Origin: Niebla homalea | Lineage: Eukaryota > Ascomycota > Lecanoromycetes > Lecanorales > Ramalinaceae | DNA length: 64,000 nt | Direction of reading: 5' to 3' | Assembly: GCA_019925105.1 (NCBI GenBank) | Contig: JAHGAU010000002.1 | Coordinates: 744,001-808,000 of the forward strand | Part shown: piece after piece, positions 10,983-23,942 of the stretch | How positions within the stretch are numbered: position 1 is the first letter of the stretch | Layout: each line of letters opens with the position of its first letter | Made by a program: the position numbers and the translations under genes | Notes under the pieces: model-generated | Database searches by the model: none | Told to the model about the DNA's origin: nothing | Seen by the model: the letters and a program-made list of their open reading frames with translations, nothing else

Positions 10983-11327
10983 TCACAACAACAACCAACC
11001 TCCCGCAACGATCCCCCCCCCAACAACAACAGCAACAACCCCACTCCCCGCCCCCGCCATTCCCCCCACTGCCACCGTCGTGCCAGCACCACCAACACCA
11101 CCACCACCACCACTACTACTACTATTCGACGTCATCGCACCCGCGGCCGTCGCCATGGACCTGGGTGCCCGAGTGTACAGCGGTGGAGGCTGCGGCCACG
11201 TCGCCGGAGTAGTCCTGCGGGTCGGCGAGGGTGGTGGTGGTGGTGGTGAAGGAAGTGATGACGAGGAGGAGGAAGAGGGGGGTGGCGAAACGGATGATTG
11301 AGTGAGTGGGTTGGATGGGAGATTGGG
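10983..11327 (-). CDS. Doubtful small secreted, glycine-rich protein with GPI-like tail
   Basis: Two minus-strand frames look complementary. The upstream one (about 11,310-11,190) reads RFATPLFLLLVITSF followed by a Thr run and LADPQDYSGDVAAAS, like a signal peptide and mature start, but it has no nearby ATG. The downstream one (11,156-10,983) reads a Ser/Gly-rich stretch ending GVVAVVVGGGIVAGGWLLL then stop, like a GPI-attachment signal. They are one base out of phase and no intron of normal size joins them. Low-complexity runs (C9, CCACCA repeats) make a sequencing or replication slip plausible. This could be a real cell-wall protein gene, a frameshifted relic or chance. Confidence 0.3.
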   Translation of the reverse strand, partial: PNLPSNPLTQSSVSPPPSSSSSSSLPSPPPPPPSPTRRTTPATWPQPPPLYTRAPRSMATAAGAMTSNSSSSGGGGGVGGAGTTVAVGGMAGAGSGVVAVVVGGGIVAGGWLLL

Positions 11328-11956
11328 GGGGGGGATTTGGCGGGCTGTTGTTTGGGAGAGGGAGAGTGGGGTTTGTTGAGGGTAGGATTGGGTGGATCCG
11401 TTCGTGGGGAGGAGGGTAGTGTCTTTTCTTTTTTTTGTTGGGGAGAGGGGGGAAGGATATGGAAGAGCTTACTGGTATAAAAACGTGTCTGGACTTGGTT
11501 TTGAAATGCAACTTGCGGGTTTTGTACCTACAACAACAACAATGGCCGTCAAGCGAAAGAAAGCAGAACCGATTGTTTTACGGGACGGGGGAGCAAGCTG
11601 GAAGAAGGATGGGAATGGCGGGGATTCCTCTTTTATGTACGACTTCACGAGCAGATATTATGGCTTGAGCTGTGGGTAAAAACTCTCGCTTGTTCAGTGA
11701 GATTTTGAAGTAAAGGGTTTTGGGAATATGATAGGACAGACAAACTCGTAAGCTGCTCGCGCCTGCCCCTTATCTGGAAACGGTACGAAGATGCCAACCG
11801 ACATGAAGCATCATGGGCAATCACATGAACTGAGTCAAGAGGGGTGAACATGATTGTCTCAATGGGGCCTCAATTATGCCAAGCCGAGTACTGTTTAGGA
11901 TAACATGAGTTTTGATGTGCAAAGCCGTCACCTTGATTTGAACAGCAAGGTGCCGC
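11328..11956. other. Intergenic, purine-rich then ordinary; nothing seen
   Basis: G-rich low-complexity DNA to about 11,450, then ordinary sequence up to the stop codon of the next minus-strand gene. No supportable gene. Confidence 0.4.
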
Positions 11957-13531
11957 TCACGCACCACACCCCCCTCCAGCCGGATGCGCATTCTGCAGTG
12001 ACTTCTCCAGTTGATCGAACGGCTCCAGCTCCAACGCTTGTGAAGCCACTTGCTGAAGATCTGCTGCCACCTGCAATGCCTTCTCGATCGTCACGCAGCT
12101 CGCAACGTCCCCCGTGGCAGAAGTCTGGACTCCCTGGACAGCTCCACCGACGATCTGTTGAACATTTCCTCTGAACCATGCGATGAAGACGTTCTGCTCC
12201 AAGGCTTCCCGTCCACTGGGCGCGAGACTCTGTAGTAATGCCGTGTTGTCTGAGTCCCCGGATACTGATTGCCTGGCACGAAGTCGGCCTGGGGGGATTC
12301 TGTAAGGAGCCGCCGCTGCTGCCGCCGCCCCCGCCACCCCCACTGCCGCCGCCGCCGCCGCCGGCGGAACGGGGGCCGGATTGTTGGCTAAACGTCCTAC
12401 TGCTTGCATGCGGTGGAGGATACCACCAACCAATCCTGAGAGGCCGACGACCACCCCAGTCTGAAGTAGATTCATTTTAATATTAGCCCAATCACGTCCC
12501 GTAGGCTGAACACTGGTTTCCGTGACATTAACACCGTATGCTTCTGAAAAGCCTGTAGCGGCCCCAGCCAAGGTAATGCCACCCGGAGTTTCAGCGGAAC
12601 TCCCAATGACGGTGAGCCAGGATACGTTCTGATTCGGATCCTTGACGTGTCCAACAGCGGACAGCAAAGGGCTTTCGGAAATGTCATACCCTGGATCGGA
12701 AGCGATGGCCGTAGTCTCACTCTGGCAAAGCAATCCTAGCAGCGCATTGTACGCTTCCTGCATAGCAAGCTGGGCTAGAACCTCTGTGTGATTTGCATAT
12801 CGTGTGTTGACAATATGACGCCTCGTCCGATACTAAGCCATTCGTATTAGTATCATCACATAAGACGAGGAACGAACCTTTCGTTTCAACGGGGTGGGGT
12901 AGAGGCCCGAGAGCGTGTCTTCCCCCGAGGCTATGTCAAAGCAAGAGGTTGAAACGGTCTTGAATAAAACTTACATCAACCGTGCTTGTGTGAAGAGTAT
13001 ATATATCATTAGTTAGATCTTGAAGCGTTGTACTATTGGTCGTTCGACCTGTTGAGGCTCAACATTAGTCACCTCTCATACAAGCCAATCTGTCAGGAAT
13101 TACATACCGTCCGTGTGCGTGTAGACGCCAATATCAGTGCTAAATTTTAGGCCAGTCTTGCAGCCGGAAAAGTCCACTCTGATTTCATACGCCTCATTCG
13201 CAGTCTCGTTGGCCCAACTAGTGATGCCAACACCGTGATTGTTAGTGTAACTGCGTTTGACACTTTTCCTCTTGGACGTCAGAGGAGTCGAGATAGTATC
13301 CCGGGCATCCAGCTGATCTTGTGCTGATACTATTGCAGTGGGAGCGAAAAGTGAATCTATCCACTCCCCGAAAGACTGGCCAGGCTTGGGCGGTGGCGCA
13401 GCTGTGTTATTTGTCTGGGCATTGATATCCTTGGGATTGCCAGAAGACCTGAGAGGGGGTGTTGCACCGAAAGCGCGAAAGCTCAGCAATGTGAGTACAA
13501 AGGTGAAATATCTGAAATCGAAAGCGGACAT
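11957..13531 (-). CDS. Secreted or membrane protein of unknown function
   Basis: The start at 13,531 gives MSAFDFRYFTFVLTLLSF, a good signal peptide. The first exon (13,531-13,108) continues with a proline/asparagine-rich segment, dibasic sites (KRKSVKR, possible Kex2 cleavage) and a domain containing EIRVDFSGCKTGLKF. Likely further exons are 13,048-12,975, 12,930-12,878 and 12,832-11,957. The last encodes NHTEVLAQLAMQEAYNALL, several N-glycosylation sequons, a hydrophobic helix (LLQTGVVVGLSGLVGGIL), a long Ala/Pro run and a tail with three cysteines. The join between exons two and three is one base out of phase with the sites I can see, so that boundary is wrong or the gene is frameshifted. 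I do not recognise the family. Real coding is likely because the signal peptide, splice sites and long frames agree. Confidence 0.6.
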
Positions 13532-14219
13532 ACTGAAGCTGCAGGCGTGGCTGACGGGAACACGAGGACATGTGTTTGTCTCAAGACTTGACCGCTGAAC
13601 TTTTATTGACAGTCTGGATGATGATTTCAAACGAATGTTATAGAGCGAGGTGACCGATCTATATATAAACAGCGATGTCCTCCCCGTTTAGCCACCGCCT
13701 TGTCTTTGCTCGCATAGCGCCTAGTGGTCATGGGAACGGCTCAAAGTGCTACCTCAGCAGCGTAGCAGTCATACAGAAAAGAGCAAGGCGCCGAGAGGGC
13801 GCTTCCACTATCGCCATCTTGTAATGAGACACTTTGAACCATGACAAAACAGAAGGTATCAGATGTACCAAGTACGTGTAACACATTAGCCCCCACTGTA
13901 AATATGCGCTGTGGCAATTCCTCAATTTGTCTCGAGTTTCGCGGCTAGCACCGTCTCCATACTGTCGCAAGCGACTGATTTGGCTCGGTCTCCCAAAATA
14001 ACACTGATCTGCTAAGACGCATTGTCAAGACCTCGAGTCTCCAAAAGCCGAGGTCCCCTCGCGATTGGGGTACAGCACATGTGATCGGGGACGAGGAAGC
14101 GAGCATCAATGGTTACCTGCTTGCTGCTAAGCCGACGTGCCATCCTGGTGTATGAAGACATTGGCCATGAGACCATCCACCAGTCCGGTAGCGTAAATTA
14201 TTTTATCTAAATACTTGGG
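13532..14219. other. Intergenic, no supportable gene
   Basis: Upstream region of the preceding secreted-protein gene and 3' region of the SNG1-like gene. TATATATAAAC at about 13,661 is a TATA-like motif about 130 bases before the secreted-protein start codon. Confidence 0.4.
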
Positions 14220-15791
14220 CTATTGGTCCTTGGCTTGAGCTTCCTTCCGCTTCTCTCTTTGCATTCTCCACCTCATGAAGTAACAGCACAAGGGAAATAA
14301 AGCACTGTCAACCACGACCCAGGCAAACAGAATCCCAAAGTTGAGCCCTATCCTGGAATGCAGATCAAACAGTGTGCTTCGGCTAGCTTCGACGATGTTG
14401 TGTAGAGGCCAAGCATACCCCCAATAGTAAAATCTTGGTGCCAAGTCCAGTGAATAGAAGGCCGAGGAAACGTTGGTGATCACCCAGAAGATCAACCACA
14501 TTGCAGTCCAAGGCATTCCAACAACCATGGCTACATTTTCGCAGGCTAGGCCCAGTGCTGACATGCCACAAAAATTGATCATCCAGTACACGACAAAGGT
14601 GCCCTTGCCGTAAGCATCTGGGTCGGTAGCAACGGAGGTATCGGGCGCCTTTCCATTCGAGAATGGTATCTGAAAAGCCAAAGATATCAAGGAGTACGCC
14701 AGAGACATGAAGAAGTAGGCCGAATTAGCTCCGACGTATCTGAGGATGACGAACTTGTGGAATGGTATGGTTGGGTGACCCTGGGGGATGATGAATTTGG
14801 AGTAGATGGGCATAAAGAAGGAGAAGCTGAAGAATGCTATGATGATCAAATAGATTAGTCCAATGGTCACGGCTGGCGTGGTCACGGCTGGGGAGAATGG
14901 CCTGAGGTTATACTGAGAAAAGCCAATAGCTGGTGACAGCGCCTGAGGTACGGCTTGTAGATTTGTGATCGGTATCGAGGTGTTCTGCAAGGTCTTCTGC
15001 GTCCACATCTGGCCAAATTGAGCAGTAAAGGACGTTTGAAAGGCGTCAAGTTGAGGCAGAATATATGAGGAGTAGGTGTCTTGGTCGCGAGCCTGAACGT
15101 AGACTATTTGACATGCGCCGAGCGGGTCATAGGTTGTATTCCCTTGTTCCACGGCTGCTTGGAGGAGAGCGGTGGCGTTGGGGTTGATGATAATGGCAGC
15201 CCAGGCCTTGAAGTCGTAGACAGCTTGGCGCACTCCAATGGGATCATTATTGAAATCGGCAGGTTGCCTGGTGATATAGCCTAGATGGGTCACTGGCGAT
15301 GCGTTCATCTGCTCGGTGGTCTGGGTGATCATGGGTCCGATCATAGGCTGTACGCCTGTGTAGGGAGCCTGAGTGCCATCGAAATCCACCACGAAGACGG
15401 TGAGGGATGACATGTTTTGTTCAACATTGAAAAGTACGGCCCAGTACAATGACAGTACGCTGAGGATGAAGCAAAAGAGAATGAGGACTTTGGTCGAAAG
15501 AGGTTAGTCTTCTCAAGAGACGCCATTTGTGTTCAGTGGTATCACACCTGTCCTGGCCCAGGCGACTGCAAACTCCTTGCGGGTAGTCTTGAGGCTAGGG
15601 TGGAACATGTCGACGATTGGTGGAGGAGCGGTTGAACTGCCTTTCTCCCCTCCATCATCGGCTCTTCTGCTGTCTTCGCTATCATTGCTTTGGTGAGGAT
15701 TCAAAGTGTCCTGTGATGATTCGTGTCGAGGAGGCTCTTTCTCATCCATCCCCGCCTGATCCTCGTGCGAGTGCCGAGACATGTTGAGCAC
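14220..15791 (-). CDS. SNG1: SNG1-like (DUF3533) multispanning membrane protein
   Basis: Exons 15,791-15,548 and 15,487-14,220 give 503 residues; the join restores RTVLILFCFILSVLSLYW, the first membrane helix, followed by LTVFVVDFDG, the family signature. Layout: an acidic/polar cytosolic tail (1-80), one helix (about 82-102), a long lumenal or external loop with N-x-S/T sites (105-285), then five further helices and a basic tail (RWRMQREKRKE). Known: yeast SNG1 confers resistance to nitrosoguanidine and has been linked to membrane lipid asymmetry; the fold resembles ABC-2 type permeases. A second in-frame ATG nine bases downstream (MSRHSHED) could be the true start. Family call confident, transported substrate unknown. 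Confidence 0.88.
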
Positions 15792-16769
15792 AAATCAGGA
15801 GGGATGGGTCTGGAATGGGAGCGGTGCCTGTTGGTGGGAATGAGGGGAAAGGAGAGGTCGGAGAGGAAAGAGAATGTGATTGTGGATGCATGTTGAATTT
15901 CTACACCCCCCCCCCAATTCGGCGGTCGGTTCGGTGCCGTGCTGCGAGCGAGGCAATTAATAATAAGAGAGCAGACGGAGCGCCGACAACGCGATCGGTC
16001 AACGATAGCTACAGCAATCAACAAGGGCAGGAGAGATAGAGTTTGTCCGACGTCTTCCGGGTCCAATCACTAGCGCGGATGGTGTGGCTTCTGCATGCAT
16101 TGCACTTATTTTGTTCCGTAGCTTGCAGTAATGACCACTTTATCGCAAACCGAAGTCTGACCGCGGTGAGCGGAAAGTGATGACGTGACTAACATGTTTA
16201 GTAGTATTCAGTCAGTCTACGACGACTTTCGGTAATTCGGTTTCCAACTCCCGGAAACAGTTAACAAGCGGGCGCTAAGTCATGGCTAAAGTTATTCCAA
16301 CCCACACCAGCGCACGTGGGTGTAATCGCCCGAATGGCTGCCACACCTTCATAACATGAGTAGTTTACCACCATCCTTCCTTCCCTGAAACCTTCATCAT
16401 GCCTATAGTGGTCAACTTTGGGGTGTCCCCTTCCAAATCCCGCCTTCTGCGTGGGCTAGATTTCTTGGGAAACGGCCCCTGAAGCTCAGACTGCCGAAGA
16501 TCCACGGCGCATACTGATATAGATCTGACAGGTTCGGAGGAAACGTGGTCCCTTGGTCTTGCAACCTCTGTGACTAGCATGCCGTCATCAAGAAGACGTC
16601 TCCAATTCTTGCTCTGATATGTCCAAAACGCTCGGAAGAATGCATCATGCTGTGACCCTTCCCACGGGCCTTCTTCGTAAGCTATTATTACGCATCCCTT
16701 GACATTGTCTTGTAGTCACCTTCATTTGCCAAGCCATCATCTAGCTGCGAAGACTTTTGCCTGATATCC
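15792..16769. other. Intergenic, no supportable gene
   Basis: Holds the SNG1-like promoter and the PKC1 3' end. Short frames exist but none has a motif or plausible splice partner. Confidence 0.45.
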
Positions 16770-19700
16770 CTACACGAAATCCGCTGAATATGAGAAACCA
16801 CGAAACTCCTCTTGCATTGCCTGAGTCAAAACTGTGCATCTGTTAGCCATATTGTCCCACCAAGTCGATCTTAGACCGTATTTACCTGACTGGACTGGGG
16901 TCAAGACCGGCGTCACACTGGTAAACTCAGAGTCGAAGTTGCTCGTGTCAGTTGCATTCTTGATTTCGGGCTTGAAGGGTGGAGCTACACGCTTGTCCCT
17001 GAAGTCGTCCCAATTGATGTTCCTAAAGAATGCGTGGCTCATGATCTCCTGTGCGTCAGTGGGTCCAGACCCGAGTCGCAATTCAGGCTCTCGCATCAGC
17101 AGCTTCTGCAGGATCGACACAGAATCTCGGGGCATGTGAATGGGGTATAACGGTTCGTCTGCGAGAATCGCATCGTAGATCTCGTCCTCGTCCTCACCGC
17201 GGAAGGGTGATTGCTGTAGAAGCATTTGATAAATGAGAACACCGAATGCCCACCAGTCGACCGCTCTCCCGTACTTCTTGTCTAGCAGGATCTCTGGCGC
17301 CATGAATTCCGGTGTGCCGCAAAACGTGCTTGTCGTGGAGCCGTAATACATCTCCTCCTTGCAAAGACCATAGTCGGCAATTTTGATGTGTCCATCCAGG
17401 GTGAGGAGAATGTTATCCAATTTCAGATCTCGATAGATGACACCGTTCTCATGGAAATATTTGAGGGCAAGACACACCTCTGCCGCATAGAATTGAGCTC
17501 TTTTGCTTCCAAATTGACCGCGTTGAATGTGCAACATGAGATCTCCGCCGCTGATGTACTCCATCACAAAATACACCCTGGTCTCGGTTTGGAAACAAGC
17601 GTGAAGGTTGAGCAAGAAGGGATGTCGTTCCTTGTTCGCTATCAGGAAGACCCTTTTTTCCGACTTGGTGCTCTCGACTTCATCGTTCTCGATGATGAAC
17701 TCCTTCTTCAAGACCTTGATCGCGTAAAGCTTTTTCGTAGCCTTGGTCTCTGCGAGCATCACTTTACCAAAGTTTCCCTTTCCAAGTACAGCAAGGAAGT
17801 TGAAGTGCTCGAGACCAATGCGCCTGCCCATTCCTTGCTGGGCCGGAGGCTCTTGAGGAGGCTGTTTCATGGGTGCAGATTTTTGCACGGCTTGAGCGCC
17901 TCTATGTGGATCAACGTATGGGGCATGTTGAACAGGCACCTGTGTGACCATTGGAGCTTGCTGAGGTGGAGGGCGATCATATTGTGCATACAAGCCTGGA
18001 TTATAGGACGCCTGCTGAGGTGGCTGTTGCTGGCTTCGTGGATCATGAGCATCGAAAGGCATTCCTCCATACGTACTTATGTCTTGTGCAGTGCTCGATC
18101 TGGAGGCGGAAGCTCGTTTGCCATTATTGACCATCGCTTTACCTGCGGCAGCAACGGCATCCTGAGAAGACTGTGACCGAGGGCCTGGATCTGGTCTCCG
18201 TTGCTGCTGAATATTACTCTGGCCTGCTTGTTTGGCGGCGTCAAGCGAGGCTTGATTGATATATTGTTGCTGCTGAAGGAGCCCGGGAGGATAGAATTGT
18301 TCCTGCCCATGAGATCTTCGCGGATCGGTAATTGGTGCATGGGGCGTTTCCTCCATTGGTGGAGGTCGATATGACACCTGCTCTGGAGGAGTCGGGCGAC
18401 CTGGACCAGAGCTGGGCCTGAGAGTTCGATCGGGCATCTTGGGCTTCGTCGGTAGCCTGCTGCCCTGCTGCTGCTTGGCCCCTCTTGCAATGTTCAGTAT
18501 CTCAATAGCCCTTTCCATCGACATGCCGCAGAAGTCAGGAATCAAGTGAGCACATCCGGTATGGCAGCTCAAACCACATTCTAGACGTCAGATTAGTCGT
18601 GGTCGGCCCCAAAAATTGCTGGTGTACAGTACCTGAGCATTTCTTGTTCTTCCGCCCTAGAGGTAAGATATATCCGCAATGACCACACCAATTTGCGCCC
18701 ATATTGGAGAAATTCTCAAAGCGATGGGGAATCCTGTGGTTCAGCTTCTCCTCGTCGGGGTTTGTCTCTGCGTTCGACTTGCTGATGCATTTCGTGACCA
18801 CCTTTGTACAGCATTTCTTGTGGCATGTGTACTTGCAGTCCTCGCACTGCATGCCAGCAGAATACTTGAGAAAGTCACCACACATTGCACAACGCATGAT
18901 GTTGTAGAATTGCTGGAGAACGAATTTGTGACCATAAAGCTCGTGTATCTCTTCTTTTCGTTGACGTATAGCACCCTTTCGCCCCAGGCCAATGTCGAAT
19001 GGCCGTTTGTCTTTCACTTGTTTTGCTGGGTTTGATTAGCACCTCTCCATATAAAAAGACCGAGCTGCACCTACTGAAGCTCAACGATAGATGTATCCTA
19101 CCAACCGGCTCAAGAGCAAACCAGGCATCGATAGTTCCCGGGGTTGAGGTTTCCTGGTGAGAATTATAGTTTCCCCCCGAACTTCTTGGATCTTTCTGTG
19201 CGTTGCCATAGGATGGTGTCTGATTGAACGAGGAGTACGCAGAATCTTGCCTACTGTGCATCCCTCCGGTGTCTTCAGTCTTATCCGCAGTCACCCATTG
19301 CGACCCCCCCAGCTCTGCCTCGATTTTCTTTCTCCTCATTTCTTCTGCAATGTCCGAGATCCGCACCCACAGCATACCGATTGGCGTTGGGTGACCGCCA
19401 GACTTATCATAGACTGTCAATTCGATTTCGTTGGCTTTTTCAATATCAACATTATGGAGTTCGTCCTGCCATTTGTCGATTCGAGTTGCCCTCGTCCTGA
19501 CCTTGAACGTATCTTCAACCTTCATTATGACAAATGTTTCAGGGCCTCGAGCAAATCTTCCAGTGGCTGCATGATCAACATCTTTGACGGCGTGGATTGT
19601 CATGGATAGATTCCCAGTCAATGGTTTGCGCATATTTGGCGAATTGAGGCTGTCGTCTATCTCACAATCAGCCATGATTACTAGTCTGACTTCCACTGTG

Positions 19701-20532
19701 GCATCTGAACTTACCGTCTGGAGCATCGTTTGTGCTTTCCATGTCTACGTGAAGATCTTCGTACCTCTTGAGCGCTTGCCTCAGCAGCTGGATTTTCTGG
19801 TTGCTCTCGATTCGACGAGCCTCAGCGTCCGCTTTACTCTTCCTGTCACCTTCATCCTGATAGAGTCGGACCATCTTCTCCACACCATCCTTGTACTGTT
19901 TCTCAACACTCAATTTGAACTCCAGCTGGGACAACATAAGCTGTATTCGGGGGCCAAGGTATGGTGTATCATATTTTATAAGATCTGGAAGTACGTAGTC
20001 AGCAGTCGGAAGGATAGGAAGATTTCTCAAGGTGCTGCTTGAGCCTACCAAGTTTTGTGTAATTCGGTCGCGTCTTTGGCATGGCAGATCCTGGACCAGG
20101 GGGCCCAAAAGGTGCGCGGGGCGGCATCATACCGTGCCCACCACTCATGTCGTTCATGTAGCCACCGTTGCCTGGGTCGCCATAATCTCCCTGCTCAGCA
20201 TAGCCAGAGCCGGCCTCCTTTGGCGGTGGGGTTGGAGGCCCGATCTTTTGCGCGTTCCGAGCATTCCTCTGTTGAGGCGACAAACCTCCATGTGCGGGTG
20301 GCTGAGGACCGCCAGGTACGCCTCCACTCATGCTTTCCATCCTCCGCATCTGAAGCTCTCGCATCCGTTCTTCTAAGTATTCGATGCCTTTCCTGGCTTC
20401 CCTGACCTGGGAATCTAGGGAGGCTTGTACTTGGGGATTGGAGGACTGTCGCATGGCATTTGCGGCGTTAATGATAACCTTCTCCCTCTCGATCTTCCGA
20501 TAAACCTGGTTGATGAGTTCATCGTCGTTCAT
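16770..20532 (-). CDS. PKC1: Protein kinase C (PKC1/PkcA), cell-wall-integrity kinase
   Basis: Six exons, 20,532-20,049, 19,984-19,715, 19,680-19,075, 19,025-18,633, 18,580-16,886 and 16,831-16,770, join in frame to 1,169 residues. Order: HR1 repeats (about 1-70 and 160-245), C2-like domain (about 265-400), two C1 zinc domains (His486 onward and from HRFENF about 554 to CGM near 603), a Gln/Pro-rich linker, then an AGC kinase (about 844-1105): GKGNFG loop at 851-856, Lys873, YRDLKLDN with Asp969, IADYGLCKE and [10 protein letters not shown]. The DYG in place of DFG is as I recall it for fungal Pkc1. The C-terminal [10 protein letters not shown] is the hydrophobic motif, completed only by the last 62-base exon. 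Known role: Rho1 binds HR1/C1 and the kinase starts the Bck1-Mkk-Slt2 MAP kinase cascade. Complete, no odd breaks. Confidence 0.95.
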
Positions 20533-21272
20533 CCTGCCGGTATTGCCTCCTCAAACAATGTGGAATCTGTGATGCCTTCGAGGTGGGGAGCAGAGAAGCT
20601 ACAGCTCGTTCTTCAAGTCCTTTGAGGTTGTATGAGAGATGTGTTTACCAAAGTTCCGCACAGTTACAAGTGAGCTAGATGTGAGGTCCGTACGAGATTA
20701 TCAGGCTACCATTGTGGTGTTGTTGGGCTAAGAATATTTGGGAGCTATTGCATGCCGATGGCAAAATTGGCGCGCCACTGGGTGACTCAGTCCCGTCTGT
20801 TCACGTGGGAAGAGTCAATCGAAGGCGGCGACCAGGTCGTTTTAGATATACAACCAGGACTTTGTCCGCCGAAAGTTGCTGTGATAGTGAGGATATCAAC
20901 TGGTCGTGGGAGTGCGATTGGGTGACCAAAAAGAAGGGTCCTGGTGGGGGAAACGCGGAACGCAAAACTGGCGACAGCTGAAGTCCAGATTATTATGATA
21001 TCAGCTGCGAACATCTCCATGCAACCTTCAACAAACCTGATACACATACTTCTGTCTATCCAGTAATAGAAGCATCGATTGTGTTTTGCACATGATGATG
21101 TAAAGACTGTACACTTCCTGCTTATAAAACCCTTTCCCCTTCCTTACCTCTGAACTCTCTGCATAACCGTCTCAATCTGCAATAATAAGGAACTTGAAGC
21201 ACTGCAGGTATCGAGAAACCAGACGGAGAGGCACATAGGTAAAACTTGTGGTTTTAGATCATCTGAATTCAT
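20533..21272. other. PKC1 upstream region and CLC gene 3' end
   Basis: No gene seen. Both flanking genes are on the minus strand, so the PKC1 promoter lies here. Confidence 0.45.
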
Positions 21273-23942
21273 TCATCTATCCTGAAGCTCTACCCCTACG
21301 TCTTCATTCTCAGTCCCATCTAATATAGCATGTGGAGATGAGGCACGGATTGGGGACAATCGATCTCGTGGATCTATTGATTCTGATGCCAAAGGTCCTG
21401 GACCACGACCTGTGCCCTTGAGTTTGATCCTGCCGCCCGAGATTCGCGCAATTCTGCTCGAAACCCAACCGGCAACAATGTTGATGATGCTCCACAGGCG
21501 CTCCTGGCGCTCATCATGTCCAGGCCCATCGTGAGAATTTTCCTGAGCCTCGACCTTGAATTGAAACTTGAGGCAATCCTTGACGGTGACAAGCCCGGCA
21601 ACACGACCGCGGTACTCGACGATGATCACCCGAGGGCCCATCTTCTTAAAGAGTTCCATGACAGTTTCCAGAGGTAGTCTTGGATGAACGGCAAGCGGAG
21701 TCGGGTCAATGAATCGACTGAAATCGACCGTCTGTTGCCCCACAGATGACTCAATGGCCTCGAATGTGACCGGTGGTGCAGCAGCTGAGGGCGTCTGGAC
21801 GGCAGTCGAATCCGGTTGACTGAAATAGCACTTCGCATTGGGCGAGATGAAACCCTCCTTTCTGGCCCTGTCGATCGCGTACCTGAGCTCTAGACGCCCG
21901 ATGTAGCCGATCAACTTTCTGGATGAGCGATCTTCGATGATTGGAAAGCCTTGATATTTGCTCTGAGCCAGTACTTGCTCTAATGATCGTAGGTCAAGGC
22001 CCGACGACGGCAAGGAAGTGACTTCGCTGGTCATGATCTGCGAGACGGGCACGTTGAATGTATGCTCTTCTTTATTGTCAAGGAAGGGAAATCCGTTGAA
22101 CCAGATCATCCGATCTGCAATGCCTCCTTTCCCGAAACGCTCGCTCACCGCTTTGGTGACTCCAGCTACGATCTGGATTCCTGTCAGCATCTGAAGTCCG
22201 CTCGAAGGGTTATAGATCTCACCATCGTAGGTAGAATATACGTCAAAGCGCCAGTGAGTTCGAACATGATGACAACCACAGAGACAGTGATATGCATGAT
22301 GCCGCTGAGCGCAGCGGCAGCCCCTAGGAAAGCGTATGTACCAGGCGTGATACATGGAACGTCCGGCTCACAAGCAACGAAAAATCTCGCCTTAGGGTAG
22401 GCCTCATGCAATGCTTGCACAAGAATCCCAACCATTCGGCCAAAGGACGCTCCAATGGCCATGGACGGCACAAAAATGCCAGCCGGAACCTTGCAGCCAT
22501 ATGAGATTATGACCAAGAAAGTTCGGACCACTGTAGCTAACAGTAGTGAGAAAACCATGGTCCAGCGATTCTTCTTACTGCATTTTGTTATCGTGATGTA
22601 GCAACATTGAAGATACTCGATCGACTTACTCGCAGAGACCATCATAGTCATGTGTGCCTTCGCATTCTCGGAATAGCTTTTCCATCTCCTCGGTCATATC
22701 AATCCTCAAAAATCTATTCGGGTAGCAGATCAATGCAGTCGCCGCAGCTAACAGAGTAGCTTCCAAGACGGCGTGCTTTGCGAGATATTTCTTCCTGAAC
22801 GCCTGCGCTCGCAAATTCCATTTGATTACCAAAGCACCATAAAGTCCACCAAATATGCCGATGACAATGAAGAACAAGATTTCGAAAAAATGCCACGATC
22901 TATCGTAGCGCACCTCAAACATCACAAGCTGTCCAGTCCTGAAAGGATTCATGGCAGCCAGGACTGCCGTTGCGACCAGGGCACAAAAGTAACTCCTCCA
23001 CATGGTTTTCAGAGGAAAGTAGGAAGACATCTCTTCCAAAGAAAAGAGCACGCCTCCAATCGGACTCCCAAACGCCACTGCTACCCCTGCTGCAGCGCAA
23101 GCACTCAGGATCTCTCGCGTTTTCGCTGCATTGCGTTTGTACTTTTCGAAGAATCTGGAGATGACATTGCCAGTGCACACAGCGTAGTGAACACTTGGGC
23201 CCTCCTTACCAACCGATAAGCCCGATGCGATGGCTAAGGGGAGACAAATCGACTTGATGAGTAGGGTCCAGAAGCCAAGGAAGCCCTTCATCACAAACCC
23301 TGCGATGATACATTTGATCTCAGATATGCCAGAGCCAGCCGCATAAGGGGCGTAGGCCTTGACCAGACTGGCAGACGTCAGGGCGAAGACGATGGAGAAG
23401 GTGAAGTAAAGCAGGTAGTTAACTGGCCATATGGATGTCCATCTATGCCATTCGTCGCATGTGTCTTCGCCCCAGCAGCAAAAGTCCTCATTCAGGTAGA
23501 AGGCAGTAGAACAGTAGCCGAGTTTGACGTCCGATAACCATTCGGTAACAATGTTCAGGAAGGCAGCATTCAGCCCAATCGCAGCTCCAACCAGGGTCAC
23601 AACAATCCATGCCTGTCCTGCCTCATAGGAATCCTTGAGCTTGCGCCGCCAGCCTAAGTGACCATCTCTTGCGAAGAAACCATCATTCTCTTTCCGCCGA
23701 GCCCTCCGCCTGAGCTGCTCCCTCGCGGCATCTTGCACCCAATCGATGGTCGTAAAGTCCTCATATCTCTTGATCTCTTCAATCTCTTCCGTCAATTGAT
23801 TCTCGGTGCTTTCTGAAGGGGGTTCGACGCGGCCATGCTCGGCACTTGACAGAACTGATAGACGCCTGGAGATTCTTCGGTTTGGCAGTGATGGTCTGGG
23901 CGGGTTTTGGGAAGAGAAGGAGGTCGTGCGGGATGAAGTCAT
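21273..23942 (-). CDS. CLC-family chloride channel/transporter with CBS domains
   Basis: Exons 23,942-22,630, 22,577-22,223 and 22,172-21,273 give 855 residues. About ten membrane helices start near residue 110. CLC anion-pathway motifs are visible: GSGISEIK (about 225), GKEGPSVH with the gating glutamate (about 270) and GIFVPSMAIGA (about 471). The C-terminal 300 residues hold two CBS repeats (VSQIMTSEVTSL onward, and RFIDPTPLAVHPRLPLETV with VTVKDCLKF), then a basic/acidic tail. The exon joins restore GLCDKKNRWTMVFS and PTMIVAGVTKAV. By family it moves chloride in the Golgi-endosome-vacuole system or plasma membrane (yeast Gef1 supports copper loading of the iron-uptake oxidase). Whether it is a channel or a proton exchanger was not judged. 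Last gene before the AT-rich block, whose edge lies about 270 bases upstream of its start. Confidence 0.92.
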
